Of a stretch of 64,000 nt of DNA, positions 48,009 through 57,938 are shown in pieces (the first letter of the stretch is position 1; each line of letters starts with the position of its first letter). The notes beneath the pieces were generated by a model that worked only from the letters and a program-made list of their open reading frames with translations, was not told the DNA's origin and searched no databases. Location of the stretch: positions 16,082 through 80,081 of the forward strand of contig LNBW01000066.1 of assembly GCA_001567255.1 (NCBI GenBank). The letters are read 5' to 3'. A program made the position numbers and the translations under genes. The DNA is from Bacteroidetes bacterium OLB9. GTDB lineage: Bacteria; Bacteroidota; Bacteroidia; Chitinophagales; Saprospiraceae.

Positions 48009-48353
48009 ATGGCAAATATAATTAAAAATTCAGTTCAACTTATAGGCAATCTGGGTAAAGATGTAGCGCTTACCACATTTGATAAAGGCAGAGTCAAAGC
48101 AGTAATCACCATCGCTACCAATGACTATTACACCAACAATAAAGGTGAAAAAGTGCAGCAAACGGAGTGGCACAACCTTGTAGCTTGGGGCAAAACCGCT
48201 GAAATGATGGCGCAAACACTATCCAAAGGAAATGAAGTGGCCATACAGGGCAGACTCACTAACCGATCATATGAAGACAAGGACGGCATCACCAGGTATA
48301 TTACAGAGATTCTAGTCAATGAATTTTACAAGCTCAGTAGAAACGACAATTAA
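48009..48353 (+). CDS. ssb: Single-stranded DNA-binding protein (copy 2)
   Basis: The 114-residue OB-fold protein is clearly a paralogue of its upstream neighbour: NSVQLIGNLGKDVALTTFD, TEWHNLVAWGKTAEMMAQTL, NEVAIQGRLTNRSYED and EILVNEFYKL. It has no C-terminal acidic tip at all, ending RNDN. Tandem short SSBs suggest a heteromeric or redundant ssDNA-binding function. It probably shares a transcript with copy 1 and ends before a hairpin (48369-48396). Confidence 0.92.
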   Translation: MANIIKNSVQLIGNLGKDVALTTFDKGRVKAVITIATNDYYTNNKGEKVQQTEWHNLVAWGKTAEMMAQTLSKGNEVAIQGRLTNRSYEDKDGITRYITEILVNEFYKLSRNDN

Positions 48354-48368
48354 GGTTATACTTCTTTA

Positions 48369-48396
48369 AGCCGGATGGAAGAAATGCTGTCCGGCT
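48369..48396 (+). terminator. Hairpin after the tandem ssb genes
   Basis: AGCCGGA (48369-48375) pairs with TCCGGCT (48390-48396). There is no T-run, so it may only weaken transcription into the helicase-nuclease gene. Confidence 0.45.
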
Positions 48397-48459
48397 AATT
48401 GCCTATGTAGAAACCGGTTACTTTTATATCTTTACACCAATATTTCAAAGTACTCATCG

Positions 48460-51400
48460 ATGGAGAGAAAAGAGCAATTATCAGAAATAAAGGATGAACT
48501 ACTGGCGCTCATCAACAATGAAAGTTTGAACAGCTACCAGAAAAACAAGGCTTATTTCTCACTATTGAGTACAATACTGGAACTCGCCACTGAAGAGGAC
48601 AAGCTCAATTTTACGACCTTATTTTCAAGGCTGGCCTATGCCGGAACCAAGTACAAACTCAAGCAGGAAACACTGTATCTGTGTCATACATTCCGCAAAG
48701 CGCATGAACGCGGCATTATCAGGTCTGACACTGAAGTAATGTATTCTGATCTTGGCAGATATGTATGTTGTCAGTTGATGAAAGCCTTTTTTCAAGTGAT
48801 CATAGATGAGCGTTACATAGAGCCATCAGAAGAGTTGATTGCAATATTCTATCAAGAGAAGGAGCAGTATCGAGATTTTAAATCTGTGATAGAAGCAGTT
48901 ATCTTTGAAATTGATCCATCAACCAAGCAATTATTCTTTTTTGATGAGGATGAACCGGACAAAGAAAAGATAGCAGTCTATGATATTCAGGATAGAAATG
49001 AGCTATTTACGCAAAATGTAGAATCACTCGTCAAAACATTCAAACTACCCGTCCATGTCAACTTCATAGATACTAATATCACCTTAGACAACTTGTATCT
49101 GCCTACTGCACTCATAGTTAAGCCCGATCATATGCTAGATGTCACTAGCATCTCAGAGTGCTTCAAAACGCGGACAGCTGAGCCCTTTCATTACCTAATC
49201 AGCAAGTTTAAACCCATGGAGTTTACCAGACCACTGCTTATCGGTAATCTAGTCAACTTCATTCTGGATGAGCTCTCATCCAATCCTGGCATCACCTTTA
49301 AACAGATTTCATCTAAACTATTCAGATCCAATCCTTTAGGCTTTGCAATCTTAGATGACGAAAATGTAAGGAGTGTCTTAGCTAAGCTTCAAGCACAATT
49401 CAATAACCTCAAGAAAGTTATCTTAGTCGATTTTCCGACGCTGAGTATTTCAACAGACCGAATATTTTTGGAGTCGGCGTTTTATTCGAGAGATTATGGC
49501 ATCCAGGGAAGACTCGACGTGCTGCACCAGAAGCCAGGGAATATCCCGGGATATGATATTATCGAGCTGAAAAGTGGAAAAATTTTTAAACCCAATGCCT
49601 ACGGCATCAACGCTAACCACTATATTCAGACCTTACTGTATGATCTGATGATTAAATCGACTTTTCATCCTAAGACCAAGTCATTCAATTATATACTGTA
49701 TTCTGCAGAATCAGATAAACCACTGCGATATGCAGCTCCGGTACGACAGCAACAATACGAAGCTATGAAACTTAGGAATGATTTGATAGCGATAGAAGAA
49801 AAACTAAAAACTGCTGACCAAGATGATGCTATCTTTCGATATATCAAGCCGGAAAACTTTACTCAACAAAGTGGCTTTGCGCTTACAGATATTATAAATT
49901 TTAATAATTTATATTCTACGTTAGATATCGTTGAAAAGGCTTACTTTACCAATATGTCAGCCTTTATCGCTAGAGAACAAAGTCTTTCAAAAACAGGAGA
50001 GCACGGCACTGATAAATCGATCGGTCACAGTGCGCTATGGCTCGAAAGCGACGAAGAAAAACGTGATCGGTTTGCATTACTATCAGGTCTTGTGATCACA
50101 CACAACCAATCCAATCAAGATGATGCATTCATAACATTCACTAGGACGGACACAGATCAATATCTTGTCAACTTCAGAGTAGGTGATATCGGTGTACTCT
50201 ACCCTAATGTCAAGGATCAGTATCGCTCTGTTTTAAAAAATCAAATTTTCAAGTGCTCAATCACGGACTTGTCAGCTGAAACCATTACAATCAAGCTCAG
50301 AAGTAAGCAAAATAATCAAGAAATTTTTAAAACAGATATTACATGGCGTATTGAGCAGGACAGTTTGGATTCTGGATTTAGCTCGATGTACAAAAATCTT
50401 TTTACTTGGGCTGCAGCATCAGCCGAATATCGTCAGCTTTTCTTAGGCTTACGACCACCACAATTTACACCAAATGATGTAAAAATCGAAACCGATGATC
50501 AATTGACAAACATTCAAAAAGAAATGCTCGCCAGAGTACTCACTACTAAAAATTACTTCTTACTTTGGGGGCCACCAGGGTCTGGTAAAACCAGCGTTAT
50601 GCTCAAAAATATCGTCCGACACCTTCATCAACATACTGAAGAAACCCTCCTCCTACTGGCATACACGAATAGAGCTGTAGATGAGATTTGTGAAGCCGTA
50701 ATGAGCATCTCCACGGATTACAAAAACGCATTTGTCCGCTTAGGTAGTCGTATAGCCGCCGGTGAGGCTTATCGTAGCAATCTCCTCGATCAAGTTATCC
50801 AGCAATTCAATACTAGGCAAGAAATCTTGGATTTTCTTCAGGCAAAGCGAATATTTATATCGACTGTAAGCAGCATCGTCAATAAACCGGAGTTATTTCA
50901 GTTAAAATCATTTGATACTGTCATCATTGATGAAGCTTCACAGATCCTTGAGCCCATGCTCTGCGGATTACTTTCCTCGTTCAGTCGATTTATATTGATA
51001 GGTGATCATAAACAATTACCGGCAGTAGTTGCTCAGCCGACGGATGAAAGTCGCATTAAAAGTGAGGCATTGATCGAAGTAGGCATCACCAACGCCAGGG
51101 TATCACTTTTTGAAAGGTTGTACCTCCAATGTGTCAAAAATGGGTGGGATCAAGCCTATGGCATCCTCCACGAGCAAGGTAGAATGCATGAAGCACTGAT
51201 GGAGTTTGTCAATACGCACTTTTATGAACATCAGCTCCTACTATTGCCGAACCTTAACCGGTTAAGTGCATCTCGGTATTATAAGCAATATACACCGTCA
51301 ACTCAATGGCTGGAGCACAGAAAAACCTGGTTCAAAACCCCGATTGAAAGCAATGTCAACTGGAAAACCAATCAGCCAGAAGCCGACCGGTGCGTTGCTA

Positions 51401-51789
51401 TCGTCCGTGATATCATCACTCAATATAGACTCAATCAAATGGAATTTACGTCACAATCTGTCGGTATTATTACACCATATCGCGCACAGATTGCCCTGAT
51501 ACGGCAGTCACTAGATCGCTTGTCACTTGAAGAAACTAAGCTCATCACTATTGATACTGTGGAGAGATACCAGGGCAGTGCCAGAGACATCATAATTATT
51601 TCATTCTGTATCAACAGACCTAGTCAACTTGCCACAGTGATCTCACCCTCACAAGAAGGCATCGATCGTAAACTCAATGTGGCCCTCACACGTGCTAAGG
51701 AACAACTCATCCTCGTCGGAAACGAAGAAGTACTCAGGAAAGATGCTACCTATAATTTGTTGTTAGATAGTTGTGTTGCAATTGGCTAG
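48460..51789 (+). CDS. Dna2-like nuclease-helicase (PD-(D/E)XK plus SF1 helicase)
   Basis: Large DNA-processing protein of 1109 residues. An N-terminal helical part (1-300) precedes a RecB/Cas4-like nuclease: GRLDVL near 350, ELKSGK near 368 and the HYIQTLLYDLMI helix. The helicase half has Walker A LLWGPPGSGKTS near 704, DEAS near 823, GDHKQLP, QGRMHEALMEF, GIITPYRAQI, YQGSARDIIIISF and NVALTRAKEQL, the SF1 (Upf1/Dna2 type) set. No Fe-S Cys cluster accompanies the nuclease. It follows two ssb genes after 106 bp. Dna2-type DNA end or flap processing is inferred. Confidence 0.88.
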   Translation: MERKEQLSEIKDELLALINNESLNSYQKNKAYFSLLSTILELATEEDKLNFTTLFSRLAYAGTKYKLKQETLYLCHTFRKAHERGIIRSDTEVMYSDLGRYVCCQLMKAFFQVIIDERYIEPSEELIAIFYQEKEQYRDFKSVIEAVIFEIDPSTKQLFFFDEDEPDKEKIAVYDIQDRNELFTQNVESLVKTFKLPVHVNFIDTNITLDNLYLPTALIVKPDHMLDVTSISECFKTRTAEPFHYLISKFKPMEFTRPLLIGNLVNFILDELSSNPGITFKQISSKLFRSNPLGFAILDDENVRSVLAKLQAQFNNLKKVILVDFPTLSISTDRIFLESAFYSRDYGIQGRLDVLHQKPGNIPGYDIIELKSGKIFKPNAYGINANHYIQTLLYDLMIKSTFHPKTKSFNYILYSAESDKPLRYAAPVRQQQYEAMKLRNDLIAIEEKLKTADQDDAIFRYIKPENFTQQSGFALTDIINFNNLYSTLDIVEKAYFTNMSAFIAREQSLSKTGEHGTDKSIGHSALWLESDEEKRDRFALLSGLVITHNQSNQDDAFITFTRTDTDQYLVNFRVGDIGVLYPNVKDQYRSVLKNQIFKCSITDLSAETITIKLRSKQNNQEIFKTDITWRIEQDSLDSGFSSMYKNLFTWAAASAEYRQLFLGLRPPQFTPNDVKIETDDQLTNIQKEMLARVLTTKNYFLLWGPPGSGKTSVMLKNIVRHLHQHTEETLLLLAYTNRAVDEICEAVMSISTDYKNAFVRLGSRIAAGEAYRSNLLDQVIQQFNTRQEILDFLQAKRIFISTVSSIVNKPELFQLKSFDTVIIDEASQILEPMLCGLLSSFSRFILIGDHKQLPAVVAQPTDESRIKSEALIEVGITNARVSLFERLYLQCVKNGWDQAYGILHEQGRMHEALMEFVNTHFYEHQLLLLPNLNRLSASRYYKQYTPSTQWLEHRKTWFKTPIESNVNWKTNQPEADRCVAIVRDIITQYRLNQMEFTSQSVGIITPYRAQIALIRQSLDRLSLEETKLITIDTVERYQGSARDIIIISFCINRPSQLATVISPSQEGIDRKLNVALTRAKEQLILVGNEEVLRKDATYNLLLDSCVAIG

Positions 51790-51820
51790 AAATTTATTAT
51801 TTTACATATTATAATTTTGT

Positions 51821-51828
51821 TACATTTG
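51821..51828 (+). promoter_or_regulatory. -7 element TACATTTG
   Basis: TACATTTG lies 20 bp before ATG 51849, the start that the frameshift-corrected mpl frame requires. Confidence 0.6.
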
Positions 51829-51848
51829 TGCTTTCATTACAATGATGG

Positions 51849-53176
51849 ATGAGTACAAAAAAAAATACACATTATTGCCATAGGTGGTGCTGCTATGCAC
51901 AACATAGCACTAGATCTACACGCACAAGGACATCAGATTACAGGATCGGATGATGAGATTTATGAACCATCTTTAGGGCGACTGCAAAGAGCAGGTATCG
52001 CTCCCGAATCATTCGGATGGTATCCGGAAAAGATCACTTCTGACCTAGATTTTGTTATATTGGGTATGCACGCTAGAATAGATAATCCTGAAGTACTCAA
52101 AGCAGAAGAATTGGGCATCAAAGTGTACTCTTATCCGGAGTTTGTCTATGAACAGTCGCAGGACAAAAAACGAGTAGTCATTGCTGGTAGTCATGGCAAA
52201 ACCACCACAACAGCTATCATCATGCATGTACTCAAAAAATGTGGTATCCGATTTGACTACCTGGTAGGTGCACAACTGGACGGATTCGATAGGATGGTTC
52301 AGCTGACGGATGCACCACTCATTATCATTGAAGGAGACGAATACCTAAGCAGCGCGCTAGACCGCATCCCAAAAATTCATCATTACTATCCTCATATAGC
52401 AGTAATCACCGGAATCGCTTGGGATCACATCAATGTATTTCCTACATTTGAAAATTATATAGAGCAATTTAATATCTTCTGCCACACCATCAAACCAGGA
52501 GGTACCCTTATTCACTATCAACATGATGACAACTTGACAACAATCGTCCAGCAACTAAAAGATATTCTATGTGTACCATATGGAGCTCTAACCACGGACC
52601 ATTCTAGGCATGTTATCTTCGGTCATCATCAATACCCGGTCAGTATCATCGGGCAGCACAACCTACAAAACCTAAATGCAGCCAGACTTGTCTGTAGTGA
52701 ACTGGGTGTCGGTACCGAACAGTTTTTTGAGGCGGTAAGAGATTTTCATGGAGCCAACAAGAGGTTGCAAAAGATCTCTGATAAAGATGGTAGAATGGTA
52801 TATTTAGATTTTGCACATGCGCCTAGCAAAGTACAGGCTACTACCAGATCTTTCAAAGCATGGTTTATTGACCGGCCGCTTTTAGCTGTACTAGAGTTGC
52901 ATACATTTTCCAGCTTAAATCATGAATTCATTACTCAATATAGAGACACACTACAAGCAGCCGATCACGCCATTGTATTTTATAATAAGCACACTTTAAA
53001 AATGAAAAATATGCCCGATCTAGATCCTGAATTTATCCAGGAGTGCTTTCACCATCCTGATTTAAAAAGTTGTAACTGATGCAGAGGTATTGCACACCAT
53101 AATTGAGCATGATAAAGAAAGTCATATATTGCTAATGACATCCGGAAACTTCAATAAAATGCCGCTTGATTTTTAA
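51849..53176 (+). CDS. mpl: UDP-MurNAc:L-Ala-gamma-D-Glu-meso-DAP ligase, apparent frameshifts at both ends
   Basis: Recycles peptidoglycan by joining the tripeptide to UDP-MurNAc in the cytoplasm. The uninterrupted frame (51895-53079, 394 residues) holds GSHGKTTTTAIIMHVL, IIEGDEYLSSALD, HINVFPTFENY and LDFAHAPSKVQATTRSF. Both ends are off by one base. Removing an A from A9 at 51857-51865 gives MSTKKIHIIAIGGAAMHN at the start. Removing an A from A5 at 53064-53068 continues DLKVVTDAEVLHTIIEHDKE to TAA 53176. The corrected length, about 441, suits the family. Its stop touches that of the converging CHAP gene. Confidence 0.9.
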
Positions 53177-53749
53177 TTATTCTTTGCGAAGCCAGCCTAA
53201 TACGTTGTCATCAGCGATCGTCCAGTATTTATAGTAATGTATAAGTGGAATGGATCTACGAGATTTTTTACCCATATTCTGATGTACAATTTCTATACTT
53301 CCATCATTCACCTTTGAAATGATGGCCACATGGCCAAACTGATTGCCTGCATAGGAATCAAAAACAAGCAAGTCATTCACTTCCGGCTTATATTCTCTCA
53401 CGTTTCGATACTGCATCAGACCACGGCGCTTATTATAGGCTCTATCTGCCAAATTCTTATCAAAGAAGTCCTTGGCATGGCCATAAGAATCGGGCATTTT
53501 ATGGTTGAAATACTGATAATAAAATCGCTTTACAAACTCAACACATTGATATTTCAGGCCGAGATTGTAGCCATCGAGCGTGACATTTCTACCTGATACA
53601 TTGGTAAATTTATTACCATTATAATAAACAGATACACCATTATACACATCCATCACCTGACCAACCTCCAGTGCATTACGATTTGATATTAATGAACTCA
53701 AGGCAAGAATCAAAAATAATGTTCCAGTTACTTTCATAATATCCTTCAT
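53177..53749 (-). CDS. Secreted CHAP-domain amidase/peptidase
   Basis: The 190-residue protein starts with a signal peptide or anchor (VTGTLFLILALSSLISN). The CHAP domain contains the nucleophile Cys in LKYQCVEFVKRFYYQYF, the catalytic His in GNQFGHVAIISKV and a following polar residue in EIVHQNMG. Such enzymes hydrolyse peptidoglycan cross-links or glutathionylspermidine. Cell-wall remodelling is likely given the neighbouring mpl. The start could also be the Met five codons in (MKVTG). A -7 element is 13 bp upstream. Confidence 0.85.
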   Translation of the reverse strand: MKDIMKVTGTLFLILALSSLISNRNALEVGQVMDVYNGVSVYYNGNKFTNVSGRNVTLDGYNLGLKYQCVEFVKRFYYQYFNHKMPDSYGHAKDFFDKNLADRAYNKRRGLMQYRNVREYKPEVNDLLVFDSYAGNQFGHVAIISKVNDGSIEIVHQNMGKKSRRSIPLIHYYKYWTIADDNVLGWLRKE

Positions 53750-53761
53750 TTCATCTAATCA

Positions 53762-53769
53762 CAAAGATA
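53762..53769 (-). promoter_or_regulatory. -7 element TATCTTTG
   Basis: The complement reads TATCTTTG, 13 bp upstream of the CHAP gene start. Confidence 0.55.
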
Positions 53770-53833
53770 CAAACTCCTTTGCATTTATATAAAAATTATA
53801 TATATAATTCTGCATGTTATTAAATAATTATAC

Positions 53834-54844
53834 TCAAATCTCCATCCTGGCTAAAGGAGCAACCCGTTGGCTACTCAATTTTCCCTTCAGATAAAGATAA
53901 TATCCGGCAATGCCAATCATCCCAGCATTGTCAGTGCAAAATTGAAAAGCCGGAATATAAGTGGTCCATCCCAGTTTTTGCCCGGTTGCTTCGAGTGTTT
54001 TTCTGAGAGAACTATTTGCTGACACACCTCCTGCAATACCAATATGTTGAATACCTGTCAACTCACTTGCTTTTTTGAGTTTACCTATCAGGATATTTAC
54101 GATTGTAGTCTGCACCGAACAGCAAATATCAGCAAGGTTTTTTTCTATAAAATGAGGATCTTCAGCCATGTTTTTTTGCAGGAAGTACAGAACAGATGTT
54201 TTCAAGCCACTAAAACTAAAATCTAGTGTGCCCACTTGAGGCTCAGGAAAGCTGTACACCGGTTGACCTTGTTGTGCCAATCGGTCAATGATAGGGCCTG
54301 ATGGATATTCCAGACCTAGCATTTTGCCAGTCTTATCAAACGCCTCTCCAGCGGCATCATCTATAGTACTCCCCAATACCTCCATATCATCAAAGTCATT
54401 GACCTTGAGTATTTGTGTATGACCACCAGATACCGTTAGACAAAGAAATGGAAACGGTGGTCTGGGCGCTTCAGCAAAATGTGCCAACACATGAGCGCGC
54501 ATGTGATGCACCTCTACAAGCGGAATATCCATACTCAATGCCAATGCTTTGGCCGTTGATACACCTACTATTAGGCTGCCTAGCAGTCCGGGCCCACGAG
54601 TAAAAGCCACTGCGTTGAGGTCGTCAAGAGACTTACCAGCTTTTTTAATGGCTACATCCACCACAGGAATGATATGTATCAAGTGTTGCCTACTTGCGAG
54701 TTCCGGCACTACTCCACCGTATTCGCGGTGCACATCCTGGGTGGCTGTGATGTTAGAAAGCACAACACCATCCTCGACGATAGCAGCGCTAGTATCATCG
54801 CATGAAGACTCAATGGCTAGTATAGTTACACTCTTTTTTGACAA
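53834..54844 (-). CDS. tsaD: tRNA N6-threonylcarbamoyladenosine transferase TsaD
   Basis: Forms the t6A modification at position 37 of ANN-decoding tRNAs, with TsaB and TsaE. The 336-residue product has the usual length and the family's ASKHA motifs: ILAIESSCDDTSAAIV, VPELASRQHLIHI, FTRGPGLLGSLIVG, the metal-binding HHMRAHVLAH, SGGHTQI, FDKTGKMLGLEYPSGP and IGIAGGVSANSSLR. Monocistronic, with a -7 element 20 bp upstream. Confidence 0.97.
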   Translation of the reverse strand: MSKKSVTILAIESSCDDTSAAIVEDGVVLSNITATQDVHREYGGVVPELASRQHLIHIIPVVDVAIKKAGKSLDDLNAVAFTRGPGLLGSLIVGVSTAKALALSMDIPLVEVHHMRAHVLAHFAEAPRPPFPFLCLTVSGGHTQILKVNDFDDMEVLGSTIDDAAGEAFDKTGKMLGLEYPSGPIIDRLAQQGQPVYSFPEPQVGTLDFSFSGLKTSVLYFLQKNMAEDPHFIEKNLADICCSVQTTIVNILIGKLKKASELTGIQHIGIAGGVSANSSLRKTLEATGQKLGWTTYIPAFQFCTDNAGMIGIAGYYLYLKGKLSSQRVAPLARMEI

Positions 54845-54864
54845 GATTTACTGATTATCCGCCA

Positions 54865-54872
54865 CAAAGTTA
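54865..54872 (-). promoter_or_regulatory. -7 element TAACTTTG for tsaD
   Basis: The complement reads TAACTTTG, 20 bp upstream of the tsaD start. Confidence 0.6.
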
Positions 54873-54973
54873 AAAAATTAAATAATTTTGCAATAGAAAA
54901 GCCGGATTGTGAGCAGCAATGATGGACCTTTCCTATGATCATTGTTCCACTTACAGACAGCAAAATCTAAGAT

Positions 54974-55765
54974 ATGTTACAAAAAGACTTTGACTTATCA
55001 GGCCAAAATAATGTACATCGGCTAACGGTATTCATCACTGCTGATGGTTTGTTTTACAGTTGCTTCACCGCTGACGGCACCCTTGTCAGACACCATTCTT
55101 ATACAAATTTGCTTTTCTCATCTAGAGATACTGTTCAGAGCATTGTTGTAGATCCAGTACTCCGAGCTCAATATGAAAGGATTGTAGTCGTTGTCTTAAC
55201 ATCTAACGATCAGCAGCTGGCAGTACCTGACGATGAGTTGATAAAAATGATTCCGGGTCTAGAATACAAACATATCCATATGGAGAAATTGCCCGGTCAA
55301 TTGGCTTATAATTATTATGGTCTTACACCACACCAAGAAAGCTTGTTGGATGAGTTGTTCGGCCATGACAACTACATTGTGCATAATTTTTTATTTGCAC
55401 TCACCTCCTACTATCTGGGTATTAATAAACCAATGATGCACCTTCATTTTGAAGACACAACCATCACACTCTATGTGCAAAAGAATGGCATTCTCCAATT
55501 TTACAATACTTTCAGATATCTAGGACCTAAAGATGTCTTGTACTTTACGCTAGCTGCCTGTCAACTCACCGGTATTGATACGAGCCAAGACAGTGTAGTG
55601 GTAAGTGGATGGATGGAAGGAGATACCTCTATATACAAAAAATTAAATGGTTATATCAAGCATCTTAGTATTATGGATGATGCTGATTTTAGAATAGCTA
55701 CTACTCAAGGCCACAAACCATTTTATTACTTCACTCATTATGCTGGACAGCTATGCGTATTATAG
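54974..55765 (+). CDS. DUF3822 family protein
   Basis: The 263-residue protein is characteristic of Bacteroidota and has the ASKHA-like strand order of DUF3822: LTVFITADGLFYSCF, HSYTNLLFSS, LEDTTITLYV-like segment (LHFEDTTITLYVQKNG) and DSVVVSGWMEGDTSIYKKL. It overlaps the rsmD start by 13 bp, the usual arrangement, so they are cotranscribed and translationally coupled. Function unknown; the pairing hints at a link to ribosome or RNA maturation, by context only. Confidence 0.88.
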   Translation: MLQKDFDLSGQNNVHRLTVFITADGLFYSCFTADGTLVRHHSYTNLLFSSRDTVQSIVVDPVLRAQYERIVVVVLTSNDQQLAVPDDELIKMIPGLEYKHIHMEKLPGQLAYNYYGLTPHQESLLDELFGHDNYIVHNFLFALTSYYLGINKPMMHLHFEDTTITLYVQKNGILQFYNTFRYLGPKDVLYFTLAACQLTGIDTSQDSVVVSGWMEGDTSIYKKLNGYIKHLSIMDDADFRIATTQGHKPFYYFTHYAGQLCVL

Positions 55766-56292
55766 GCGGCTTTCTTGGTGGAAGGCGATTCAATCCTCCT
55801 GCCAAAAACTGGCCAACCAGACCTACAACTGACATTGCAAAGGAAGGTTTATTCAACATACTGAACAACAGAATTGACTTTGAAAAGACCGTCATGTTAG
55901 ATCTTTTCGGTGGCACTGGAAGCCATAGTTACGAGTTTATATCTCGTGGATGTCAAGATGTAACCTATGTAGATAAGTTTCCGGGGTGTGTCTCCTTTGT
56001 AAGCAAAACAGCAAAGGAACTTGGTATATCGGATCACATCAAAATTGTAAAAGCAGATGTTTTTAAGTTTTTACAATCTAATAGCAGACAGTACGACTAT
56101 ATCTTTGCAGGGCCTCCCTACCCGCTTCCCAACCTCAATACGATTCCGGATGAAGTTTTCAAATATAATACACTGACCGAAGATGGTTTTTTTGTATTAG
56201 AGCACAACCCCAGTCACGATTTTAAAAACCACCCAAAGTACAGAGAAGAACGTCATTATGGCACGACTATTTTTGCATTTTTTGGCTATTAA
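55753..56292 (+). CDS. rsmD: 16S rRNA (guanine966-N2)-methyltransferase RsmD
   Basis: Methylates G966 of 16S rRNA during 30S assembly. The 179-residue protein starts MRIIGGFLGGRRFNPPAKNW, then RPTTDIAKEGLFNIL and the SAM site VMLDLFGGTGSHSYE (46-60). The catalytic motif IV at 120-123 reads GPPY rather than the usual DPPY/NPPY. The position of all other motifs is normal. This may be a lineage variant. Coupled to DUF3822. Confidence 0.92.
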   Translation: MRIIGGFLGGRRFNPPAKNWPTRPTTDIAKEGLFNILNNRIDFEKTVMLDLFGGTGSHSYEFISRGCQDVTYVDKFPGCVSFVSKTAKELGISDHIKIVKADVFKFLQSNSRQYDYIFAGPPYPLPNLNTIPDEVFKYNTLTEDGFFVLEHNPSHDFKNHPKYREERHYGTTIFAFFGY

Positions 56293-56318
56293 TTTTTTTC
56301 AATGATCAAAAATCAGTG

Positions 56319-57044
56319 TCATTCGACTCCATTTGCAATCTTCATAATTTTAGAATTAGCAAAATCCTCTTCAATCAAACCATCGCGCAGTCTGACGATT
56401 CGATGAGCATACTCCGCAATATCCGGCTCGTGGGTTACTAATATTACTGTATTTCCGGCTTCATGGATTTTTTCAAAAATGCCCATAATTTCAATTGACG
56501 TTTTGGTATCTAAATTACCGGTAGGTTCGTCAGCAAGGATGATGGCAGGATCGTTTACCAGTGCGCGAGCTATCGCTACCCTTTGCCGTTGACCACCTGA
56601 CATTTCATTAGGTCTGTGGTGCATACGATCTCCTAGACCTACTTTTCGGAGTGCCTCTTCTGCTTTTTCATTTCTAATTTTCTTAGCATCACCTGCATAT
56701 ACAAGTGGAAGCGCTACATTGTCTAATGCTGTCAGTCTAGGTAGGAGATTGAAGGTCTGAAACACGAATCCAATTTGCTTATTGCGCACCTCAGCAAGCT
56801 CTCCATCGGTCATCTTAGATACATCGATTCCATTCAGCACATAAGTACCGCCAGATGGGCTGTCAAGGCAACCGAGAATGTTCATCAGCGTAGATTTTCC
56901 TGAACCGGATGGTCCCATAAGAGCGACGTATTCGTTGAGACTAATTTCAAGAGAAATAGATTTCAATGCATGGATAATCTCTGTACCCATGTGGTACTTT
57001 CGAGAAATGTCTCTTATCGCGATGATAACTTTATTGTCTTTCAT
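56319..57044 (-). CDS. ABC transporter ATP-binding protein (LolD/MacB-like)
   Basis: The 241-residue ATPase has Walker [11 protein letters not shown]-loop [18 protein letters not shown], signature [15 protein letters not shown], Walker [13 protein letters not shown] and H-loop [11 protein letters not shown]. The [19 protein letters not shown] text is typical of the LolD/MacB/FtsE-like group, which powers lipoprotein release or extrusion permeases. No permease gene is adjacent, so its partner is not known. A -7 element is 34 bp upstream. Confidence 0.92.
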   Translation of the reverse strand: MKDNKVIIAIRDISRKYHMGTEIIHALKSISLEISLNEYVALMGPSGSGKSTLMNILGCLDSPSGGTYVLNGIDVSKMTDGELAEVRNKQIGFVFQTFNLLPRLTALDNVALPLVYAGDAKKIRNEKAEEALRKVGLGDRMHHRPNEMSGGQRQRVAIARALVNDPAIILADEPTGNLDTKTSIEIMGIFEKIHEAGNTVILVTHEPDIAEYAHRIVRLRDGLIEEDFANSKIMKIANGVE

Positions 57045-57077
57045 GAAATATCATTAAGTGATCTAGTCACGGAAATA

Positions 57078-57085
57078 CAAAGGTA
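57078..57085 (-). promoter_or_regulatory. -7 element TACCTTTG
   Basis: The complement reads TACCTTTG, 34 bp upstream of the ABC ATPase gene. Confidence 0.55.
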
Positions 57086-57291
57086 CAATTTAGCACAAAA
57101 CCCTTGTTTTTATTTGACGCTAAGATAAGAGGGCAGCAAGAAAAAAAAGTAAATTTTATAGACAATATAGACTTTTCAATCGCTTAAACTACCATATTTT
57201 TGAGTTAAGTATTATTTTTGGCACTCATTAAGTATTAAAAATCTCGACAACCGATTCAAAAAACGAATACTCAATCTTAACCACCAACTAA

Positions 57292-57918
57292 ATGAAATCA
57301 CTTAAGCACGTAGCTATAGCTGGCAATATCGGTGCCGGTAAAACCACACTCACCGAAATGCTTGCAAAACACTACAACTGGGATGTTCAATTTGAAGATA
57401 CTACCACCAATCCATACCTTTCAGATTTTTACGAAGATATGCAAAGATGGTCTTTTAACCTCCAGATATACTTTCTAAATAGCCGATATGAACAGATTTT
57501 GAATATCCGCAGAGGCGAGAATACCGTCATTCAAGATAGGACCATCTATGAAGATGCCCATATCTTTGCCCCTAACCTTCATGACATGAACCTTATGTCC
57601 ACCAGGGATTTTAACAATTATACATCGCTGTTTAAGCTCATGCTATCACAGGTGCAACCACCGGATTTACTTATCTACTTAAGGTGCGGTATTCCTAAGC
57701 TTGTCGATCACATCCAGACCAGAGGTCGTGATTATGAAGGTAACATGAGTCTCGAATATCTTAAAAAGTTGAATGAAAGATATGAAGATTGGATAGCTGG
57801 GTATGACCATGGTAATCTACTGATTATACAAAATGACAATCTGGACTTTAAGAATAATCCTGAAGACTTCGGCACGGTCATTGAAAAGATAGATGCCGAA
57901 ATCCACGGACTCTTTTGA
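57292..57918 (+). CDS. Deoxynucleoside kinase
   Basis: Phosphorylates deoxynucleosides (dAK/dGK type) for nucleotide salvage in the cytoplasm. The 208-residue protein has the P-loop GNIGAGKTT at 10-18, QFEDTTTNPYLSDFYED, the DRT-type motif VIQDRTIYEDA and the lid region RGRDYEGNMSLEYLKKLNERYEDW (given here in part). Exact substrate preference is not readable. The following YggS gene begins 20 bp later, so the two are probably cotranscribed. Confidence 0.93.
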   Translation: MKSLKHVAIAGNIGAGKTTLTEMLAKHYNWDVQFEDTTTNPYLSDFYEDMQRWSFNLQIYFLNSRYEQILNIRRGENTVIQDRTIYEDAHIFAPNLHDMNLMSTRDFNNYTSLFKLMLSQVQPPDLLIYLRCGIPKLVDHIQTRGRDYEGNMSLEYLKKLNERYEDWIAGYDHGNLLIIQNDNLDFKNNPEDFGTVIEKIDAEIHGLF

Positions 57919-57938
57919 TGGACTTACTATAATGGACC

